NCBI GenBank assembly: GCA_035269445.1 | Contig: DATFJC010000022.1 | Span: forward strand, 1-11,815 | DNA length: 11,815 nt | Direction: 5' to 3' | From: DATFJC01 sp035269445 | GTDB lineage: Bacteria > Patescibacteriota > Patescibacteriia > UBA2591 > UBA6264 | Shown: positions 8,241-11,815 of the stretch, in pieces | Layout of the letters: each line of letters starts with the position of its first letter | Numbering within the stretch: position 1 is the first letter of the stretch | The notes under the pieces: generated by a model | What the model was told of the DNA's origin: nothing | Seen by the model: only the letters and a program-made list of their open reading frames with translations | Database searches by the model: none | Translations under genes and position numbers: made by a program

Positions 8241-8927
8241 ATGGTTGACAATTCTCCAAAAATAAATATAATATATGAAGAGAGGGATTTTTTAGTCCTA
8301 AATAAACCAGCTGGAGTTTTAGTACATCACACAAAGCATGAAAAGGAAAATACTTTAGTTGATTGGTTGCTTAAAAGATTTCCACAAATAAAACAGGTTG
8401 GTGAAAAGGGGCGACAAGGTATTGTCCATAGATTAGATAAAAACGTTTCTGGTTTAATGGTGGTGGCAAAGACCCTTTTGATGTATAATTCTTTGATTGA
8501 GCAGTTTAGGTGTAGAAGGGTTGAAAAGAAATATATGGCTCTAGTTTGGGGAAAACCACCTAAAAAAGAGGCAATAATTAAAAAACCAATTGGGAGAACA
8601 AAAACTGATCAATTAATAGTAGTCAACTCTGAAAAAAACATAAAGAATAAAAAACAAGCTATTACAAAATACAAGGTATTAAAAGAATTCAGGCGATTTA
8701 CTCTTTTAAAATTAGATCTTTTAACAGGAAGAACTCATCAAATCCGCCTTCATCTTAAAAGCATTAATTGTCCTATTTTAGGTGATAAAAAAAAGGAAAG
8801 TTTTGATATCCAACGAATTTTTTTACATAGTTTTGGCCTAGGTTTTCATGATTTATCAAATCAATGGCGTGAGTTTGAGATAGATTTGCCTAATAAATTA
8901 AAAAATATTATAAAAAATATACAATAA
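8241..8927 (+). CDS. RluA-family rRNA/tRNA pseudouridine synthase
   Basis: The 228-residue protein isomerises uridine to pseudouridine in structured RNA. The core motif IVHRLDKNVSGL holds the catalytic Asp (D66). LNKPAGVLVH at residues 20-29 and LTGRTHQIRLHL at 161-172 are the other two RluA-family signatures. There is no N-terminal S4 domain, and the length is close to E. coli RluA (219) rather than RluC or RluD. The target, 23S rRNA, tRNA or both, cannot be told from sequence. The start is the ATG at 8241: a terminator and a perfect extended -10 lie just upstream, and no SD is present. Guanylate kinase begins one base after the stop, followed by bL19 and tRNA-Leu, so this is the first gene of a translation-related operon. 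Confidence 0.93.
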   Translation: MVDNSPKINIIYEERDFLVLNKPAGVLVHHTKHEKENTLVDWLLKRFPQIKQVGEKGRQGIVHRLDKNVSGLMVVAKTLLMYNSLIEQFRCRRVEKKYMALVWGKPPKKEAIIKKPIGRTKTDQLIVVNSEKNIKNKKQAITKYKVLKEFRRFTLLKLDLLTGRTHQIRLHLKSINCPILGDKKKESFDIQRIFLHSFGLGFHDLSNQWREFEIDLPNKLKNIIKNIQ

Positions 8928-8928
8928 C

Positions 8929-9492
8929 ATGGGAAAATTATTTGTTATATCAGGTTTATCAGGGGCTGGAAAAGATAGCGTGATTGATGGTTTAAAAAAA
9001 GCAGGCCTAGATTATAAAAAAATTGTAACCACGACTACAAGAGATAAAAGAGAAAAAGAAAAAAATGGTAGAGAGTATTGGTTTATAACCAAGGAAGAGT
9101 TTAAAAACATGATTGATGATAATGATTTTTTAGAATGGGCAAAAGTCTACGGAAATTATTATGGTAATTCAAGAAAAAGAGTAAAAGAGGCTCTTAAAAC
9201 AGAGGGACCAGTTATTTTAAGAATTGATTGTCAGGGAGCAAAAACAATAAAAGATAAAATTCCCAATGCAATTGTAATTTTTATCACCGTATCTGATTTA
9301 GATATTATAAAAAACCGTCTTGAAAAAAGAGAAACAGAAACCAATGAATCAATTAAAAGAAGATTAAACCAGGCTAAAGAAGAATTAAAGACTTTAAATA
9401 AGTGGGATTATATAGTAGAAAACAAAGAAAATGAATTAGACCAAACAATAGAAAAAGTTAAAAATATAATTAAAAAAGAACTTAATAAATAA
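8929..9492 (+). CDS. gmk: Guanylate kinase
   Basis: Guanylate kinase phosphorylates GMP to GDP with ATP and links GMP supply to the GTP pool. The 187-residue length fits the family. The P-loop is GLSGAGKDS (residues 9-17). The GMP-binding segment has TTTTRDKREKEKNGREY with the expected T-R..R..E..G..Y spacing, then EWAKVYGNYYG. ILRIDCQGA is the Walker B-like strand, and RLEKRETET with IKRRL supplies the lid arginines. After the P-loop Lys comes Asp where Ser or Thr is usual, although the next residue is Ser. The ATG is one base after the preceding stop, so translation is probably coupled; there is no SD. bL19 starts 16 bases after its own stop. Confidence 0.94.
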   Translation: MGKLFVISGLSGAGKDSVIDGLKKAGLDYKKIVTTTTRDKREKEKNGREYWFITKEEFKNMIDDNDFLEWAKVYGNYYGNSRKRVKEALKTEGPVILRIDCQGAKTIKDKIPNAIVIFITVSDLDIIKNRLEKRETETNESIKRRLNQAKEELKTLNKWDYIVENKENELDQTIEKVKNIIKKELNK

Positions 9493-9508
9493 AGATAATA
9501 TATATAAA

Positions 9509-10066
9509 ATGACTGATCAAAGTAAAGAAAAAAATACAAAACCTATTAAAGAGAAAGAGGAAAATAAGGAAGAGAAAAAGGAAGAAAAAAAACAAGATCC
9601 TAAAAATATTAAGGAAGAGAAAAAGGAAGAGGTTGATAAAACAAAAAAAGAAGAAAAAGAAAAAGAGGATAAGAAAGACCCTGAGAATACTGAGAAAGAA
9701 AAATCTGAGAAAGGTTCCAAGGATGGTCAAGAAAAAAAGGAAGAGAAAAAGGAAGAAAAAAAACAGGAAATTCCAGAATTTAGTCCTGGCGACTTAATTC
9801 AGGTTCACCAAAAAGTTAAAAAGGGGAATGACAAAACATATACTCAGGTTTTTGAAGGTATAGTTTTGGCTAAAAAGCATGGCAATGGCCCTGGCGCGAC
9901 TTTTACCTTAAGAGGTAAGGCAGCTGGCGGAGTAGGTGTTGAAAAAGTTTTTCCATTATATCTTCCCAGTATAGAAAAAATTAAGGTTGTTAAAAGACAT
10001 AAAGTACGTCGTTCAAAATTATATTACTTAAGGAATTACAGGAAAAAACTTAAAGAGAAAAAGTAA
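9509..10066 (+). CDS. rplS: Ribosomal protein bL19 with charged N-terminal extension
   Basis: Residues from about 89 to 185 are a normal bL19, a 50S protein at the subunit interface. Landmarks are FSPGDLIQV, FEGIVLAKKHG, GVGVEKVFPLYLPSIEKIKV and HKVRRSKLYYLR. The first 88 residues are an extension made almost only of Lys and Glu, with some Asp, Pro, Asn and Gln. It contains the repeat KEEKKEEKKQ twice (about residues 20-29 and 77-86). E. coli bL19 is 115 residues in total. There is no second Met in the frame, so an internal ATG start giving a standard-length protein is not possible. The extension is predicted to be disordered or a charged single helix. The gene follows gmk by 16 bases and its stop is five bases before tRNA-Leu. 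Confidence 0.95.
   Translation: MTDQSKEKNTKPIKEKEENKEEKKEEKKQDPKNIKEEKKEEVDKTKKEEKEKEDKKDPENTEKEKSEKGSKDGQEKKEEKKEEKKQEIPEFSPGDLIQVHQKVKKGNDKTYTQVFEGIVLAKKHGNGPGATFTLRGKAAGGVGVEKVFPLYLPSIEKIKVVKRHKVRRSKLYYLRNYRKKLKEKK
9566..9765 (+). repeat. 29-bp direct repeat inside rplS
   Basis: Positions 9566-9594 and 9737-9765 are identical over 29 bases; 9611-9630 matches the first 20. They are purine-only apart from one C and encode the KEEKKEEKK blocks. They suggest growth of the extension by slippage or unequal exchange, though simple codon bias on a Lys/Glu-rich peptide contributes. Confidence 0.8.
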
Positions 10067-10071
10067 TTTTA

Positions 10072-10155
10072 GCCCGGATGGCGGAATTGGTATACGCAAT
10101 AGGTTGAGGGCCTATGCTGCTTCGCAGCGTGTGGGTTCAAGTCCCACTCCGGGCA
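10072..10155 (+). tRNA. tRNA-Leu (GAG)
   Basis: This class II tRNA has acceptor GCCCGGA/TCCGGGC and anticodon stem ATAGG/CCTAT around loop TTGAGGG, so the anticodon is GAG. The long variable arm is GCTGC TTC GCAGC, the T arm is GTGGG TTCAAGT CCCAC, and the discriminator is A10155. CCA is not encoded. It starts five bases after the bL19 stop codon, so it is probably transcribed with that operon. Its last 21 bases are repeated exactly at 10314-10334. Confidence 0.96.
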
Positions 10156-10200
10156 CTTCTTAAATGATAAAAATTAAATTATAAATAATAGATAGCACGA

Positions 10201-10334
10201 TATAATAAATTTTAAGAAACTTGAACACGAAAGGGGTCGGGAAAACTGGATGTTTTCCCGTGGAGGAAATACTAAAACCGAGTGGTTTTAGGGAGTGTTG
10301 CGTTAGCAGCGACGTTCAAGTCCCACTCCGGGCA
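10201..10334 (+). ncRNA. Structured tRNA-Leu-related element, possible new small RNA or pseudo-tRNA
   Basis: A perfect TATAAT at 10201-10206 (weak -35) predicts a transcript start at about 10213. ACTTGAAC (10219-10226) pairs fully with GTTCAAGT (10314-10321). Inside this closing stem are three hairpins: CGGGAAAAC/GTTTTCCCG (10238-10260, loop TGGAT), CTAAAACC/GGTTTTAG (10272-10291, loop GAGT), and GTTGC/GCAGC (10297-10310, loop GTTA). The last 21 bases equal the T-loop, T-stem and acceptor 3' end of tRNA-Leu. The third hairpin resembles its variable arm, and GAG sits in the second loop. No acceptor 5' strand or T-stem partner exists, so it cannot be a working tRNA. It may be a novel ncRNA built from a tRNA-Leu copy, a decayed tRNA gene, or an attachment-site scar. 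No U-run terminator follows. Confidence 0.5.
10314..10334 (+). repeat. 21-bp direct repeat of the tRNA-Leu 3' end
   Basis: These 21 bases are identical to 10135-10155, the T-loop through discriminator of tRNA-Leu. The copies are 179 bp apart, start to start. A repeated tRNA 3' end is the usual footprint of tyrosine-recombinase integration (attL/attR), but no integrase or cargo lies between the copies. Confidence 0.85.
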
Positions 10335-10365
10335 TTTTGTGAGTTAAAAATAATATAAAATATTC

Positions 10366-10442
10366 GGGCCTGTGGCTCAGTTGGCTAGAGCGCCTCCATG
10401 GCATGGAGGAGGTCGAGGGTTCGAGTCCCTCCAGGTCCACCA
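10366..10442 (+). tRNA. tRNA-Ala (GGC)
   Basis: The acceptor GGGCCTG/CAGGTCC contains the G3-U70 wobble pair that identifies alanine tRNAs. The anticodon stem CCTCC/GGAGG encloses ATGGCAT, anticodon GGC. The T arm is GAGGG TTCGAGT CCCTC, with discriminator A10439 and encoded CCA (10440-10442). A TATAAA at 10354-10359 may be its -10 box. It heads a three-tRNA cluster. Confidence 0.97.
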
Positions 10443-10455
10443 TGCATTTTAAAAA

Positions 10456-10529
10456 GGACGGTTAGCTCAGTTGGCTAGAGCGTCTCGTTTACACCGAGAA
10501 GGCCGTAGGTTCGAGTCCTACACCGTCCA
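10456..10529 (+). tRNA. tRNA-Val (UAC)
   Basis: The acceptor is GGACGGT/ACCGTCC. The anticodon stem TCTCG/CGAGA encloses TTTACAC with a normal U33 and anticodon TAC. The T arm is GTAGG TTCGAGT CCTAC and the discriminator is A10529. CCA is not encoded. It is the second valine tRNA of the window; the other (GAC) has C33. Confidence 0.97.
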
Positions 10530-10535
10530 TTTTAT

Positions 10536-10607
10536 GCCAAGGTAGCTCAGTGGTAGAGCAGTTGACTGAAAATCAACGTGTCGGCAGTTCGATTCTGCCC
10601 CTTGGCA
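10536..10607 (+). tRNA. tRNA-Phe (GAA)
   Basis: The acceptor is GCCAAGG/CCTTGGC. The anticodon stem GTTGA/TCAAC encloses CTGAAAA, anticodon GAA. The T arm is GGCAG TTCGATT CTGCC, the D loop is short, and the discriminator is A10607. CCA is not encoded. It is the last tRNA of the cluster, six bases after tRNA-Val. Confidence 0.97.
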
Positions 10608-10635
10608 TTCTTTTTATAGAGAATTTAATTTTTTT
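10607..10635 (+). terminator. Weak terminator after the tRNA cluster
   Basis: ATTCTTT (10607-10613) can pair with AGAGAAT (10618-10624), one pair being G-U, followed by a T-rich stretch with seven T residues at 10629-10635. The stem is short and AT-rich, so the call is tentative. Confidence 0.45.
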
Positions 10636-10643
10636 AAAAATTT

Positions 10644-10652
10644 TGTTATAAT
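10644..10652 (+). promoter_or_regulatory. Extended -10 promoter of the thioredoxin-CcdA gene
   Basis: TGTTATAAT (10644-10652) is the same extended -10 sequence as before the pseudouridine synthase. A second TATAAT lies at 10663-10668. Starts would be at about 10659 or 10675, giving leaders of 36 or 20 bases to the ATG at 10695. Confidence 0.55.
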
Positions 10653-10694
10653 ATTTAATAGGTATAATTAAATTAAACTAATAAATAATTACTT

Positions 10695-11815
10695 ATGAAA
10701 CTTAAAAAACTTTTACCTTTTTTATTTATTTTACTTATACTTGTTCTTTTGCCATTTAAAACTCAGGCTAAAAAGCCTGTTTGTGCTACTTATTTAACTC
10801 AAATAGGTTGTACTCATTGTGCAAAAACAGATCCAGTGGTTTTAGTTAAAGCATTAAAAGAAAATCCAAATTTTTACGTAATTGAATATGAAACTAGTCA
10901 AAATCAGGAAAATGCTTTTGCTATTATGGATTATAATCAAAACTACTCAACTCCCTTAGGGGTGCCTACTTTAATTTTTGGAGATAAGGATTTTTTAGTA
11001 GGTGATAGAAATATTTTAGATAAACTAGACCAAGTTATTGACAAAAGACCAGGTAATAAGTGTCCTTTAAGAAAAGGAGACGCTATTTCTTTAAAAGAAT
11101 TAGATTTTAATTCATTGGATGGTAGGCCCAATATTTGGCATAGTAATAAAATTTTAGTTAAACAGGAAGGAGGGGCTGATAATAAATTGTTACATCAACT
11201 CTTAGAAACTAATAAACCAGAAAAATTAGTAAAAGAAAGTGGCTTTAATTTAGTTAAGTCCCAAAAAATTGCTCTTTCTGGCCAATCAGTTGAATTTGAT
11301 AAAGCAGCTAGTATTAATGGTTGGCTTTATCAGTGGAAAACATCTGATTCAATAATTAAAGATTCTTCAAATCAAGGTTCAATTATAGGTTTAAATAAAG
11401 AAAATTCAGAATCTCAAAACAAAGATACCCAAGCAGAAAAAGAAAAATCTTTGACAATAGCAAAAGTTTTATCTTTGGGGGCAGTAGATGCTGTAAACCC
11501 TTGTGCTTTAGCTGTTTTAATTTTAATGATGGTAACAATTATTACCTATAATGCTAAAGATAAAAAAAAGTTACTTTTAGCAGGCCTTGGTTTTGTAGCG
11601 GCGGTGTTTGTAACTTATATTATTTATGGAATTATAATTATCAAATTTTTTCAGGTTATCCAAGCCCTTGCCCTAGTCAGGATTTGGCTTTATAGAATTT
11701 TAGGATTTGTTGCAATAATTTTGGGTATTTTAAACATAAAAGATTTTTTTAATTATAGCCCAGGAAGTTTTGGTACAGAAATGCCTATGTTTTTAAGGCC
11801 AAAAGTTAAAAAAAT
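10695..11815 (+). CDS. Secreted thioredoxin domain fused to CcdA/DsbD-like membrane domain, partial
   Basis: The frame is open from ATG 10695 to the window end (373 codons). Residues 1-25 are a signal peptide or membrane anchor (KK then a Leu-rich core). A thioredoxin-like domain follows, with the redox pair C39-T-H-C42 and the cis-Pro motif GVPT (P91). Additional cysteines are C30 and C123. A polar linker near 232-252 leads to a membrane region that opens with AVDAVNPCALAVL (C270), the hallmark of CcdA/DsbD proteins. Helices are at about 265-285, 293-317 and 328-348, and more are expected beyond the edge. Such proteins carry electrons from cytoplasmic thioredoxin across the membrane to reduce or rearrange extracellular disulfides. 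The order thioredoxin-first, membrane-second differs from DsbD of Proteobacteria, where the thioredoxin-like domain is last. No SD precedes the ATG. Confidence 0.88.
   Translation, partial: MKLKKLLPFLFILLILVLLPFKTQAKKPVCATYLTQIGCTHCAKTDPVVLVKALKENPNFYVIEYETSQNQENAFAIMDYNQNYSTPLGVPTLIFGDKDFLVGDRNILDKLDQVIDKRPGNKCPLRKGDAISLKELDFNSLDGRPNIWHSNKILVKQEGGADNKLLHQLLETNKPEKLVKESGFNLVKSQKIALSGQSVEFDKAASINGWLYQWKTSDSIIKDSSNQGSIIGLNKENSESQNKDTQAEKEKSLTIAKVLSLGAVDAVNPCALAVLILMMVTIITYNAKDKKKLLLAGLGFVAAVFVTYIIYGIIIIKFFQVIQALALVRIWLYRILGFVAIILGILNIKDFFNYSPGSFGTEMPMFLRPKVKK

Noticed and set aside
9482..9730. Phe/Leu-rich and Phe/Ser-rich minus-strand frames opposite rplS
   Set aside because: They are the complement of the A/G-rich codons for the Lys/Glu extension; low complexity explains the lack of stops.
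9566..9765. CRISPR-like repeat array
   Set aside because: The repeats lie inside the bL19 reading frame, are purine-rich codons for Lys/Glu and have no regular spacers.
10219..10334. Known RNA classes for the tRNA-Leu-related element (SRP RNA, tmRNA, RNase P RNA, T-box)
   Set aside because: The hallmark sequences (GGAAGCAGCC of SRP, the tmRNA 5' end, GAGGAAAGUCC of RNase P, GGGUGGNACCGCG of T-box) are absent; GGAGGAAAT at 10262-10270 only superficially resembles RNase P.

Overview
The window is AT-rich and every gene is on the + strand. Genes are tightly packed and all eight visible stop codons are TAA. The 16S rRNA is clearly bacterial but strongly diverged. Its region near E. coli 907-950 reads GGAATAGACGGG...GGTGGATCATGTGG, the form I associate with Candidate Phyla Radiation (Patescibacteria, Parcubacteria-like) rRNAs. 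Together with the sparse gene set and the near absence of Shine-Dalgarno (SD) sites, this suggests a CPR bacterium. The order cannot be fixed from this window. There is no in-frame UGA, so nothing points to the UGA=Gly code of Gracilibacteria.

Layout. 1-478: 3' part of trmD. 497-2171: a stand-alone 16S rRNA gene bracketed by a 26-bp leader/trailer helix, with no 23S behind it. 2186-2303: tRNA-Ile(GAU) with its own promoter and terminator. 2402-3640: a seven-pass Ste24-type M48 metalloprotease. 3673-5896: tRNA-Val(GAC), a small papain-like/NlpC-like protein and the CCA-adding enzyme, apparently one transcription unit. 5982-8171: a large protein with a SANT/Myb-like N-terminus and two winged-helix plus metallophosphoesterase units, the first of them catalytically dead. 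8241-10155: an RluA-type pseudouridine synthase, guanylate kinase, ribosomal protein bL19 with an unusual N-terminal extension, and tRNA-Leu(GAG). 10201-10334: a structured, tRNA-Leu-related element. 10366-10607: tRNA-Ala(GGC), tRNA-Val(UAC), tRNA-Phe(GAA). 10695-end: a secreted thioredoxin fused to a CcdA/DsbD-like membrane domain, cut by the window edge.

Most genes serve translation: rRNA, six tRNAs, tRNA methylation (TrmD), tRNA 3'-end synthesis (CCA enzyme), RNA pseudouridylation and bL19. Four of the six tRNAs do not encode CCA, so the CCA enzyme is required.

The most striking observation is that the 3' end of the 16S rRNA has lost the anti-Shine-Dalgarno sequence. The CCUCC of E. coli is replaced by UAUUU, although helix 45 just before it is intact. 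In agreement, seven of the eight visible start codons have no SD and one mRNA looks leaderless. Only the tandem phosphoesterase gene has a perfect-looking AAGGAGG. Other points of interest are a C1400U change in the decoding centre, a tRNA-Val with C33, the pseudo-enzyme/enzyme phosphoesterase tandem, the tRNA-Leu-derived RNA element and the charged extension of bL19.
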